DNA of 64,000 nucleotides from Pleodorina starrii (Eukaryota > Chlorophyta > Chlorophyceae > Chlamydomonadales > Volvocaceae), in NCBI GenBank assembly GCA_030267565.1, contig BRXU01000027.1:1349001-1413000 (forward strand), written 5' to 3'. The stretch's first letter is position 1. Each line of letters begins with the position of its first letter. Below the pieces are notes generated by a model, which ran no database searches, was not told the origin of the DNA, and saw only the letters and a list, made by a program, of their open reading frames with translations. Shown here piece after piece: positions 12,301 to 24,000 of this stretch. Both the position numbers and the translations under genes were made by a program.

Positions 12301-14644
12301 AGCGGGGTAGCGGCATGGGCGGGCGGTCGCGAAGGCGGTTAAAAAAGGCTGGGGACGGGGAACGGCGCGCGCGAGGGCAGTGGCGAGCGGAGGTTTTCCG
12401 CCCCTGGCGGAAAGGGATGTGCCTGAAGTGGGGTCTGTGCAGTGGTGTGGGGCACTGGCTTAAAGGGTATGACCTTAACTTAGGCGGCTCCGAGCGACCC
12501 GCCGTCCGAGGATTTGATCCATGCGATCCAAGCCCCCCACGCACCATTCGCCAGTCACGCCAGCCCGCAGGCCGCCCCTCCAGCGGCCCCGTCCCCTTCC
12601 CTTAACCCCCCCTCGCCCCCCCCCGTCGCCTCTCCGTCCCTCCGCTGCGACATCTCCCTTCCCCACCCCTCGCCAGTCCGCAGGCCACTCACTTGAACAA
12701 TACCTCCAAGTTCTCGTGGTTCATAAAGTTGACGAGCTGTATCCGGTGCAGGTGACCGGCGGCGAAGGGCTCCCGGCCGCCCAGCGTGCGCCGCGGCGGC
12801 GCCTTCGCGGCCACCCGCTCGTGCTGCGGCATCTGCTGGGGGGGCGGCTGGGGCGGCGGCTGTGGCTGCGGGTGCGGCTGGGCTCGAGGTGGCGCCTCCT
12901 GAGGGCGGCAGGGGAGCCCATAATTCAGAGGAGCGAGGGCAGCCCGGCCGATGGCTGCTGCGCGTTCCTAAGCCATACATGCACTCCCGGTCCCCTCGCA
13001 CGTGAGGCGATGTCCATGGCTTGCTACGGTACGTAGCTCGGGATCCCTACGCCCAATTCTAGTCCCACCAGACGCCACCGGGCTCTAGCACCCCGCAATC
13101 ACGCACCCCGCCCAAACCCATGCTGTTGATGCCCTCGCCCAGCCGGCCCAGCCTCACGTATGGCTCCAGGTTAAGGCGCCGCCGCGTCGCCGGCCGGCCC
13201 TGCTCGCTATCCGAATCCTCCAGCAGCTCGATACGATCCGGCTCCGGACCATCGGCGCCGGCGGCGTGGTCGGCAGCCTGCACGCACCCGGACAGCGATT
13301 GGCAACAGCGGGGCGTTCGGCAAAGCGGAGCGGAGCGCGGACTTTTCGCCGCTCGGCCAGGCGGTACCGACCATCGGCAGGAGCCGAGAGAGAGAGGGAG
13401 AGGACGAGAAGGGGAGAGGGCAGCTCGACTGCGGCGGCGGTGGTGGTGGATGTGCGGTGCCCGCCGAGAAGGCCGGATGTGAGGGTGCCCTCCCGGCACC
13501 CAGTCATCAACCCCGGCCGTCGCCGTCTGAGGCCCACCCCCCCTGCACGCGTTTCCGCTCCTGGGGTGCGTGCCCCCTGGACGAACCTGGCCGCGGGCGG
13601 GGTGTTGGGAGCCCGGATGCGTGACCTTGCTGCTGGGCGGCGCGACCGCCTTCCGCCTGCGCGGCTGGGAGCTGCCATTGGCTTGGCCACCGGATCCCGG
13701 CTCCAGTCCGTGGCGCTGCTCTCCCCCGGCGTCCGCAGCGCCGTAGCCGCCTCGCCCGCCGTACTGCTGTTGCTGGTGGGCCGGCGTCTGATGCCCCGCT
13801 GCGCCTGACTCATGCGGGCCGCCGGCATGGGGGCCTGGGTTTTGGAAAGAACGCGGGGAGTCGTTAATCCGGCGTCAAGAGCCAGCGACGGGCGGCGTGG
13901 AGATGGGGTGCTGGACGGCGCGGTGTGCGGGATGCATGGTTGCGTGGCGACGCATGTGGTGGTTGTTTACTGTAACAAGGTTCCTTCACGGTGCATGCGG
14001 GACGAACACGAAAGTGTGGGCGTGCGGCCGGGGTGGGCGAGTGGCCGCGAGTGGGGCCTGGGTCGTGCGGGCAGCATGCGGAGCGCACCTGCAGCCCTTT
14101 CAACCACAGCCCACTTCCGAAAGTCCTCCCACCACATCTCCTCTTCGTCGGCATCTGCTTCATACCATACCTGCGTAGCAATTTGCCCAAAAAAGCACGC
14201 TAAAAAACAACCCTGCATACCGTCTGCCGGGGCTCCATCTACATCAGTGTCTGGGCGCGGCTCCGGAACTTTTCTGGGTCCCCCAGGCAAACCGGATCTA
14301 GCCCAGCCGACCGAAATTGGCGTGTTAAGCCCCGTCGTAAGCAAGGAAAGCTTCCGCTGGAAGCCCACGTGCTCAACTATCGTTCCAGTAACACCCGCTG
14401 GACAGGGTATCGTACTCATCGACCAGCTCGTCATTATCGCGTCGGCGTGTCCCAACCCACCAACCTTCATGTATGCAATATTGTCATGGATGTCCACGCT
14501 AACTACAGTGCCTGTGTACCAATCTTGTCCGCCGAAAAGCCTGCAGACCCTTCGCCCCACATACTGACGGGCCTGCTCTGAATGCCCCAGCGACACTGGA
14601 AGCGAAAAATCGGGAGCCATATGCTGCGGGCGTACCGGGTACAT
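3365..14644 (-). CDS. SMC6: SMC6 paralogue A with N-terminal Tudor-like domain
   Basis: ATPase subunit of the SMC5/6 complex, which works in nuclear DNA repair and chromosome segregation. I assemble 20 exons, all phase-consistent, coding about 1404 aa: 14644-14465, 14170-14089, 13834-13587, 13277-13107, 12898-12693, 12186-11962, 11487-11246, 10581-10377, 9996-9810, 9289-9050, 8885-8280, 7885-7671, 7160-6977, 6604-6414, 5982-5763, 5508-5374, 5086-4871, 4569-4416, 4095-3905, 3481-3365. The ATG at 14644 has an in-frame TAA seven codons upstream. Residues 28-80 form a Tudor-like domain (VGRRVCRLFGG, WYTGTVV, then WYEADADEEEMWWEDFRKW), followed by a Gln/Gly-rich linker with RRRK. Walker A is GLNGSGKS at 304-311. 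Coiled coils flank a hinge coded mostly in the 8885-8280 exon. The signature is SGGERSF near 1303 and Walker B AMDEYDVYMD near 1330. The usual SMC6 length is about 1050-1150 aa; the excess is N-terminal. SMC6 identity is firm; the first three exon joins are inferred from phase. Confidence 0.88.
6659..6722 (+). repeat. 62-bp interspersed repeat, copy 1 (SMC6 A intron, antisense)
   Basis: Begins CAGGGAGTGATATGCTC, continues with ATGAGACACTGCGGACG and ends near CAAGCTGCT. It lies in an intron of SMC6 A on the strand opposite to the gene. Related copies are at 7923, 11875 (reverse) and 23421. Confidence 0.85.
7923..7984 (+). repeat. 62-bp interspersed repeat, copy 2 (SMC6 A intron, antisense)
   Basis: Same element as at 6659, with CAGGGAGTGATATGCTCC, a TTTATGTAGAAAATGAG middle and CACTGCGGACGTTGTTG near the end. 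It sits between G-rich low-complexity sequence on both sides, so no target duplication can be judged. Confidence 0.85.
9337..9690. repeat. Imperfect tandem duplication of about 175-208 bp (SMC6 A intron)
   Basis: Two units start near 9337 and 9512 with TATGGGA then GAAGAGGCAGGC and a GGT-rich run. Each later has GGAGGTTA followed by CATTGGACCTGGTCAGGGC (about 9403-9440 and 9611-9650). The units differ by an internal insertion of about 33 bp. All lies between the exons at 9810 and 9289. Confidence 0.75.
11020..11245 (-). repeat. 8-bp satellite (GGTGGCTG) starting at a 5' splice site (SMC6 A intron)
   Basis: On the coding strand the intron starts GTAGGTGGGTGGCTGGGTGG and continues as an 8-bp array of about 225 bp. 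The strand is G-rich. The array occupies the first third of the intron between the exons ending at 11246 and starting at 10581. Confidence 0.9.
11875..11918 (-). repeat. 62-bp interspersed repeat, copy 3 (truncated, sense to SMC6 A)
   Basis: Read on the minus strand it has CAGGGAGTGATACGCTCC, then a longer A run, then ATGAGTCATTGCGG. It stops before the GACGTTGTTGA part. It is the only copy in reverse orientation and is 3' truncated. Confidence 0.8.
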
Positions 14645-15028
14645 ATTCACGTCGCTGCAGGTTTATGGGCCCCCAGAGCAGGGTGGGCCCTTAAAGCTAG
14701 CAGTATGGCGCGTGAGGGTAGCCGGCTGGGTAAGGGTGCGTCATTGCACCTTGCAGTTTCAACAAATTGTAACGCTCGTGAGCAAATAAAATGGACTCAT
14801 GCATGGTCCATGGTGTCACGGCGCCGTACAGCATTTTTGGGTTGTCACGCGCGCCGGGCATTTCACGCCGCGCGTCAGTAAGCTTTCCTGCTGACACTAT
14901 TGAAAGGCTTATCGTTCGTATTGTAATATAGTCTGAAGGGGTCGATCTCCCTTGCCCTGCGACCTGTGCACGACACGGAAACTACCGTAACTCGCTTTAC
15001 GCAACAACGCCGGCCCTGATAACTCTCC
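14645..15028. promoter_or_regulatory. Probable bidirectional promoter of the SMC6 pair
   Basis: The inferred start codons of SMC6 A (14644, minus) and SMC6 B (15029, plus) are separated by 384 bp with no other gene. Both starts have an in-frame stop just upstream, so coding does not extend into the gap. The stretch is less GC-rich than its surroundings and contains a GGGCCC-flanked inverted motif near 14669-14692. No TATA box is convincing. The function is inferred from position only. Confidence 0.55.
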
Positions 15029-18000
15029 ATGTTGGCTGTCAAGCCGCAATATAGGAAAGACGCTAAGGTCTTCTGCGGCCGGAGAGTCCGGAAGTCGTTT
15101 TTTACAGGAGCCGGGAAAAAGAAAAAGGATTACTTCTTCGGCACCGTTGTTGAGTGCCCTATATTCCATGGCGAAGTGTGCTACAGTATACGTAAGTTGT
15201 GACGTTGACTTTGCGGTCTCACGCAGAGGAATGGGGGTCATAGCCAGATGTGTTGTTCGCTTCGCCCGGGTCAAACGCACCGTATCCATCAAATCGTCAG
15301 TGATGTCGCCCGTGGTGTCAAACATGACATGCAAACTGCACTTGCGGCGCTGGTAACCGCCGGCGATGGTCTGACTGCTTTTCCCGCCAATAGAGCCGGG
15401 AAGAACCCTTGGCGCTCCATGTTGCTATGCCAACCTGCAGAATACGACGACGGCGACACAGAAGACATTGCGTGGGAGGAGCTTGTAAAAATAATGCTCC
15501 CTGAGCACCAGCCTTCGACTTCGGGTGAGTCGGACGACTGGACGACGAAGATAGGCATCCTGTTCAGGTTATCGCTCGTGATGAGGAGGTAGGAAAGCCA
15601 ACTAACGGACATTTTGCTGCCTGCTTCCTGCCTAAGGGCTCACCGATGCCACAAATGTCACTGACGCACACGGCAGGCACGGTGGTGAGTCGGGAAGGGG
15701 CAAGCCGACGCCGGCGGATGTGGGGTTAAAATTGGGTTCACCTTCGGGTTGTTACACATTTGACAAGCCCCAACTATTTAACAAGCCCCAACTGGAGTCG
15801 CAAGACGCGGATTTCTGGCCCCCTCAACCCTGCGTCTTATTGTCCAGTGTAGCGCAAAACCCTTCTCCCAACCGGGTCATTTGACCCCCTGCAACGCAGG
15901 TTAGCATCTATCCGCTTTCCAACAGCTAGGTTAGCAGCAACCCTTTGGTATAAGGATGAACCAAGCAATGGCCGTCCCGCGTGCCAACGCCAATGGCGTA
16001 CGGAACATTGCCACGTGCTTCGTTCTAAGCCCTTTCACTTCTAGCATCTGTCCCTCTCATCGTCTCCGCTTTGGCTCAGGGAACGCGGCTTCACGTCAAA
16101 CGTCGCGCAAACAGCCTAACGGGCTGGTGACCCCACCGACCCAGGACGAGGGCGCTGAGCCGTCTGAGGTCGGCACCGCCGGGCAGCAGCCGCGGGTGCA
16201 GCGGCAAGGCCGCACACGCAAACGGGACGTTGCGGAGAGAGACGCCGAGCCGCAGAGCCACCAGGCCGACTGCGCAGCAGGTGGACCGGGCAGCATCCGG
16301 GGCCGCGAGGCGATGCCTGACGGTGCTGAGGTGCAGGGCGCGGACGCGGAGGCGCAGGCAGAAGAGCGCCCAAGGAAGCGCCGGGCTGGAGCGCAAGCTG
16401 CTGCAGAAGCGGAGGAGGCGGCGGCGGCGGAGGCGGCGGAAGATGCGCACCAACAGGTTAGGAGGGCGCATGCGAGGAAAAGCGTGTGCGCGTTGTACCG
16501 GTATCGAATCATGACCTCCTCCAGCAGTGGGGTATGGAACATCAGGTGTTGTGTGTGTGTGTGTGGAGGGGTGGACGACATGCCATCGACCGCCTGCAGG
16601 ATCTAGCACACCTGGGCGCACCTGCTCACTACCGTACATCCTGCGCCTTTCATGTGCCAGGCGGACCAGGTGCCGCTGCCGGTGCCGCCCGAGGGCGAGG
16701 GCGACGACGCGTCCGGCTTCGTTTCCCGCACGAGGGGGCTTGCCGGCCAGGTTGCAAAGATCCACGTGGAGAACTTCATGTGCCACCAACACTTTGAGCT
16801 GGAGTTCGGGTGAGCGAGTTCGGACCGCTGACGGATCACGTATCTTTGCCAGAGGCGCCGTGCAGCGGGAGGCGCACTGCAAGGGCGCGCCGCGCGCGCT
16901 TGCTGTGCGCTGGGCTTCGCGTTGCAGCCACAGGTCCTGCGCTGCGGTGCCCTGTGCTGTCAGACCTGGGCGTTTTCCAGTTTAACCCCAGTTTTCTGCC
17001 AGACGGACGCCGCTTCCCAACAACATGCCCTACTGCCCAACATTCTCGTATTGTGTCCAGGTCGCACGTGACGCTGGTGAGCGGTGCCAACGGCAGCGGC
17101 AAGAGCGCCGTGGTGCAGGCGCTGCAGGTTTGCCTGGGCGTCACCGCGCGCAACACGGGACGCGGAACTGGAATCGCCGACCTGATCCGCTCGGGTTGCC
17201 CCGATTCGAAGGTCCAGGTGACCTTGTGGAACACCGGCGAGGACGCGTTCATGCCATCCGTGTGAGTCCCCGCGTCCCGCACTGCACCCGGCGTCCGTGC
17301 ACTCGAGGGGGGGGGGTAATGCAGGGCGTGGCATCCTGCGCGCCGTCTTTACGATCGACTGCCGGGCGATTGCGCTGGGCTCGAGTAGCACGCCGCCGTA
17401 TGGCTGCACCGAGGGCTGTGTGAAACGCGAGGCCTTTGAGCCGCGAGCAGGCACTGACATCCAGTGCCGTAAACGTTTGGTCGCCGTGTCTACCCGTGGC
17501 TTCGCCTGTACATCGCATTAGCGCGGAGGTACCGTACTCGCCGACAACTGCTGAGGGTACCCTCCTGCCTTGCGTGCCCTTTGCGCCCGCCCTTCACACG
17601 CCACATGCTATGGCTTTAAATTATTATATACAACGGCAGTTTCGGCGACCGCATCACGGTGGAGCGCCACTTGAAGCGTGCTGGCGCTTCCACGTACGCG
17701 CTGCTGGACGCGCGTGGGCGCAAGGCTGCTCTGGACCGGGGTGAGCGGGTCAAGGACGTGCTGGACCGGATGCTGGACCACTTCACTGTGGACGCCAACA
17801 ACCCGCTCACGATCATCACGCAGGACAAGTCGCGGAGCCTGCTGCAGGGTACGCTTGTTGTGTTGGGGGCCTCCTGAACGATGCAGCAGGCCGAGCGCTT
17901 GGGGGCGGCGCGCGAGGAGGTTCAAAGCTGCATGACAGACTTTCTCGTTGTGGGTCGGGGAAGGCGTTCGTTAGCACGCACAGACACACACACATACACA

Positions 18001-21000
18001 TCCCACCAGGTGGGTCTCATCGCCGTCGCGTTTCGTCGCGTCGCACGCATAGTAGTGTGGAGTAAGCGAGCGTGCCGTGGCCAGGGTAGCCAACGCGCAG
18101 CGGATCAGCTCTCGAGACCAAACATACAACTCGGCCGCACTTCGCATCTGTCTCGCCGGGTGCGTGGGTTGGGTATCTGCCGGAGCTTCACCATGCTCCA
18201 TTTCCCCAGGGACTCCCCTTGCTCTTATCCTGTGGCGCCTGGGAACAAGTAACACACACCCCTGCCTCATCAGCACCTACGCATACAATGGCTCGGCAGT
18301 TCAAGGCGCCCGCTAGTCCTCACCCCCATGCTAATCTTGACGACGCATGTGGACATGCTGCGATCTCAGCTGCGTTGTGGGCTGGTCCCCGCTGCGCATT
18401 GTGACTCGCTGCCAACAACAGACAAGTCGAACGCGAAGGACAAGTACGAGATGTTCATGGCCGGCACGCTGCTCGACAGGGTCCAGGCAAGAACACACCG
18501 GGTTCCCTCTGGGCGTGAGCTGTGCCTAGAAGCTGTTTTTTCTTTTTCTTCTTCTTCGGTATCCAACAGTCCAGCAGTCACAGCGGGGACGTGTACGTGT
18601 GCAAATACGCGCGGCAGCCAGGATAAGGGGGGGCGCTCAGCATGGAACGCTCGTGGTTGAGGATGCAGGGGTTCACCTGGGCCCATTGCGCGCGGGTAAT
18701 TGTGGGTCCACCAGCCAGCGGCCCGCACAGGCCGCGCGCTGTGAATGAACCAAAGTCGAAACGGACGCGCTGTGGTCGTTTCCTGTGTTACATGATGTGG
18801 GTTGTTGGACGCGCTGTGGTCGTTGTTGCCCTGTGTCACAGGGGGACCTCAAGGCCGCAAATGCCCAGGTGGCTGCGATGATGAAGAACTTCGAGGAGAC
18901 CAAGACCCGGTTCAACGCCGAGCAGCAGGAGGCCGCTCAGCTCAACAGCAAGGTCCAGAAGCTCCGGGACGCTGACAAGTAGGTTTCAGGTTTCACATCA
19001 GGAGACCCAGCACCGCAATGGCTGTCACGGCGCGGATGGGGGGGCGGGGCGGTCATTCACACTGCGGTACCGCCGCACGTCGTAATTGGTGCGGGGCCAG
19101 CTGCTCACGTTTACGTCACGGGGTTGCGGAAGTGAACACGGCTCTGGGTGGGCCGTTGCCTTAAACTTGAGCCCGCACACGGGTGCGCGTTGCAGGTTCC
19201 TGCAGGACCGGGAGATGCTCGAGCGGGCTATTGCCTGGCGGGCGGTGCAGCAGATGGAGGAGCGCGTGGTGGTTGCCAAGGACGCCGCGGAGACCCGCGG
19301 GCCGGAGCTGCTGGATGTGTACGACCGCCACATCGCGGCGGTTGCGCGCGCCAAGCAGGAGCTGATCGACCGCCAGGAGGAGCTGGTGAGGGAACAGCAG
19401 CCCTGGTTACGTATCCGGGTCACGGGGTAGCATGCGCTGAGCTAGATCGCAGCGCACGTCCGGTTCCTGCGTCTGGTCTTCCGACGTGCTTGTTCGTGGT
19501 TGGCGTTACAGGCGGCGGAGCTGGTGCAGCACGACGCGATCATGGCCAACCAGACCACGCACGCCGAGGCACTGCTCAAGGCGCAGAGGGATGCGCGCGC
19601 CGCCATGGACCGGGCGAAGCGGAGCAAAGCAAGCGCTCAGTCCAACTTGGACACGCTGCGAAACGAGCAGAAGGTGAGGCACGCGCGCCGCGCGAAGGTA
19701 TCCCTGCCGGCCTGCCTTTGCGTTCTGGCGGCCCCCGGGGCGGGCCTGGGCTCGGCAGAACCACTGCGACCTTGGCCCCTCTTGTGGTGGAGTGGCCGAG
19801 CCGGCGGAAGGACGAGGTTTGAAAGCAGCGTTTCCTGGTGCCTTTCGTGACCCTTCGTGAGTGGGGGCCCGCGTCTTCCCCCGAACGCTGCCCCGACGTA
19901 GGCCCTGGATGAGCAGCTGGCCAAGGACAACAACGGGAAGGCCGCTGAGGCGCGCCGCCTGGTGGAGGAGCACCAGCAGCAGGTGGGGCGGGGCGGCAAA
20001 GGCAGCCGCGCTGCAGTGGGAAGTGCGGTGCGGACTGTGCTCTCAAAGGTGGAAGCACGCACACGTTGCGGGTCGGTTACTGGGTTCCGGACTGGACTTT
20101 GCTCGACGCAGGCAGCCGCGCACGCACACTGCCGGCACTGTTGTTTTGCTGTTGCTGACCGCCTCGCGACGCGGCCGTGTGCCCAGGTCACGGCCAAGCG
20201 AGCAGCCCTCAACGAAGCTGTCGAGGCGTTCAACGTCGCCACCCAAGCTCTCGAGTGAGTCGACGGCGGCACGGCCCTGGGCCACCAACACCTTTCGTAC
20301 GTTGAGCTGCCGATAAGGGGGATCGGGTAAACAGAAGAACAGTCCAGACACTGCGTCCGTCCTCGTGCGTCGCGCGTCTTGCACACACAGGGCTGCGCGG
20401 AGCGAGTCGATGGAGCTGCAGAGGCAGGAGACCGCCGAGCGCGAGAGCGTCCAGCACTCAGCTAAACTGGTAAGCTGCCGGATGCCTCTTCTCCTTTTTC
20501 TGCGCCCGCATCGATGGCAGCGCGGTGCGATGCGCGGTGCCTGCGAGCGCGCGATCTGCGCTACGCTTGCGCAGGTAGCGGCAGAGCGTCCCAGGCGTAA
20601 TAAAGGGAGTGGTTTTTTCCGCAATGTCCGCAGGTCGCCGAGTTCCAGAAGCAGCTGCATGAGCTCGATGCGGCCCAGGGCAACCGGCTGGGCATCTTCA
20701 ACGCGGCGGGTCTGGACGACCTGATCAGCCGCAACGCTCACCGCTTCCACCAGCGGCCCATCGGGCCCATTGGCGCGTTGCTCACCGTCAACGAACCCAA
20801 GTGCGCAGGGGAGGGAGGGGACGGCCTAAGGCCAGGAAAGCACCTCGCGTCCGGGTCGCGCACCCGGCCAACCGGCTAACGCCCAGGCCGGCTTGTGAGC
20901 CGCGACCCGTGCGCAAGCATATGACGGCCATGCTGCTACCCCCATCCCTTTTGGGCTTGACAGGTGGCGGCTGGCGACCGAGGTGGCACTGGGCAACGTC

Positions 21001-24000
21001 TTCCGGGATTACCTGGTCAGCTGCACGACGGACGCCAACCTGCTGCGTGAGCTGATGCGGCAGGCGCGCTACCAGCGCGCGTCCGTGGTGACCTCCAACT
21101 TTGCTGCGCCGCTGCACAACATTCCTCCCGCGCGCCGCCCCGCCAACGGCTTCATGGCCCTGATGGACGTCTTGATGGTCCAGGATCCCGCGGCGCACAA
21201 CCCCGTCATGAACTACCTGGTTGACAAGTAAGACCGCAAGGAAGCGTAGCTAGTGTAGCTGGTTTCGTATAACAAACCATTTTGAGTCTGGCTGTTGGAT
21301 CAGGGCGCCGTAGTGAGGTTTGCCGCTGGAAAGGGGAGGGGTGCGGTCAGGACATGTAGGCGACGCGGGTGTGTGCTTGCATAATAGAGTAAGGCTCTCT
21401 GCTGCGCTTGAGTGCCGTCCACGATGCCCTCTGCTGTGCCAGGTTTCGCATCGAGGCCACTGCGCTGGCGGAGAACCAACAGCAGGGGCAGTCGGTCAAC
21501 CACGGACAGGCCGCGGGGGCGCACATCTCCGCCGCCATTGACACGGGCGGGAACTGGTACAGGCGCAACAACGAGCTCAAGTGGACCGACCGAAATGAGC
21601 GAGTGTGAGTGTGCCGCAATTAAAGCAGGCTTGTGGTTGAGGCTGTCTTGCGCACGCGAGGCATGGCGTCTCGCACGAAGCAGCTGGGGAGGCGAGCAGA
21701 TGACGACGTGTCTTGGCGTCTGCGGGTACGCAGGAAGGAGCAGCACTGCCGCCTGATTGCGGACGTGTCGAACTACAAGGCCGCGTTGGAGCGCGACCTG
21801 GAGCAGAGGGAGGCGCAGCTGGGTGCGCAACGCGAGGACCTGGCGGGCCTATCCAGTCGGCTGCGAGAGGCACGCGCGCGCGAGGCCCAGTGCGACCAGG
21901 AGGTCAAGCTAGCCTCCAATCGCAGGGTACGTTGCTGGAATCGTCTTTTTCTTGTGGTCTCCGCTTGTGGTCTCGGCTGATGCAAGTGATCACCCCCCAT
22001 CTCAACCTGTAAGATTTGCTGGCCCTGGGGCTTTCCAACCTGCCCCTGGACGGCATCTTAAGGTTTGCATCCTGGTGAAAAGCGTGATTTCAGTGTTTCT
22101 TGGCCATATGTTTCTTCGTGGCCTGAGGATATAGGCGGCGTGCCAGCAGAGGTGTTGCGCTGTTCATCGGCCGCTGAACTGGGTGCCTTGCCTGTACACC
22201 GCAGATGCGCGCCAAAACCGACCTTAACCGGCTCACGGCGCAAGCGCCGGAGATGCCCAGCTTCGAGGACGACGAGGAGGCGGGAGCTGTGCTCACGCAG
22301 CTCGCTTCCATCCAGAACGAGCTCGCCGGCTCGCAGATCCAGCTGCAGACCGCGGAGGAGGGGCTGGCTCTGGCGGAGCAGGTACATCCAAGGGCCTTGA
22401 TTTGGATCATGCCGAGCGGAGCAATTCCCTTCGGAATGTGGGCCGTGTCTGCAGATGCCGACCTCTTATGTGGGAGAACATCTGATTCAGAAAGCCTCTG
22501 GTGTACGATTAAGCGCCCCCCTGATTCTCCTTGGAAACTTATTTGTTCCCTTCTCCCGCGAAACCCGCAGGCACACCGGCAAGCGGTTCAGCAGGCGAGG
22601 GAGGCGCAGGCGCGCTACGAGGAGCGGGTTGGGGACGGCAATCGGCTGCGGCAGCAGCAGTCGGAAGTCGCGGCGCAGATGGCGGACCTCGACGGGATGC
22701 GCAATGTTGCGATGCAGAACCGGGATACAATCAGGGTGAGCCTTGAGAAGCTGCGCAGCCGCGTGGAGGCGGCCGACGCGCAGCTGCAGCGAGCACTCGC
22801 TGCCGCCGATCAGGTACGTACTGCCGTGCTTGTGGGATGGGTCATGATGCCCGCCCCGCCCTTGTTGCCGGTGGGATCGGCTGGAGGTGCTGCTGCTGAC
22901 CGGTCGCACAGGGACTAGCACTACTGCTCTATTACGGACTTCGGGCAACCAACATCTCCTCACCCCCCTTACAACTAAGGGGTCGGCCAGAAAATTGGGA
23001 CCCGGAACTTTCCGGGGGCTTCAGTCATGCCTTCACTTCTGCCTGCTTGCCTGCCTGCCTTTGCCATACATACATACATGCACACACATACCGCTTACAT
23101 TCATGTTGACCCCTCGCAGCAACTCGGCGGACTTCCACGGCACACGCGCACCGTTGGGGGCACCGTGACGCCCTCTTTCATGCAGCATTCGTCAGGCTGT
23201 CTGGAGGGTACAGAGTCCGTTCCATTCGTGCCGCACGCAGGTCTGCAGCCGTGCCGAGGGCGAGGACGCCATTCGGAAGGCGCGCGTGCTCGTCTCTGCA
23301 GTGGTGAACAAACAGCTGGCCAGGAAGCCGCAGTGGGCGAGCATGGGGAGGGACGAGCAGCTCAAGACGCAGGAGCGCGCGCTGGAGGCGAGCATGGACT
23401 TCGCGGTAAACAGGGGGGTCAGGGAGTGATATGCTCCATTATGTAGCATGAGACACTGCGGGCGTTGTTGGTCAAGCTGCTAAACAGGGGAGTAAACGCG
23501 GGTAAAGGGGGGCAAAGCATGATCATCTCCACCTTGTAATCCAGCCAACATCCAGATGGGTTAGCATTTCTTTGGGGGTATTAACGACGATTCCGCAGCG
23601 GAGGGACGTAGGCGGCCGAGAACCCATTTTACCATTACCCATTTCTGGGGCTGCTGCTTTCGGCCATTGCACCCGCTAACATGCTTGGTCGAACTTCCTG
23701 GCGCACACCCCTCTGCGTTGCGTTCCCTCGCCCCGGGCCGTCTTAATTACCCCTCTGCAGGGCCTTGAGAGACATCTGGTCAACGTGAACAAGGACATCT
23801 CCAAGGCGGAGGCGGAGGCCGGGTGCAGCGACCTGAGGGAACTGGAGATCCGACTCGAGGCGCAGAAGAAGACGGTGGGTCACGCAGAGAAGGCATACGG
23901 TTGGACGGGTGTACAGAGGGCATCGCTCTTACACTTCGATCAATCGCCAGTCGACGCCGGCTCGCACGCCATGGTCACATCCCACGGCCGCGTGCTGCCT

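Noticed and set aside
13967..14650. A separate 227-aa minus-strand gene containing the Tudor-like motif
   Set aside because: The frame reads through a good intron (14464-14171) and past a strong donor at 14088. Splicing by phase connects it to SMC6 A instead, and the spacing inside the domain then matches SMC6 B.
14909..15612. Minus-strand open frames between the two SMC6 genes
   Set aside because: They overlap the first two exons of SMC6 B on the other strand and show no motif or splice support.
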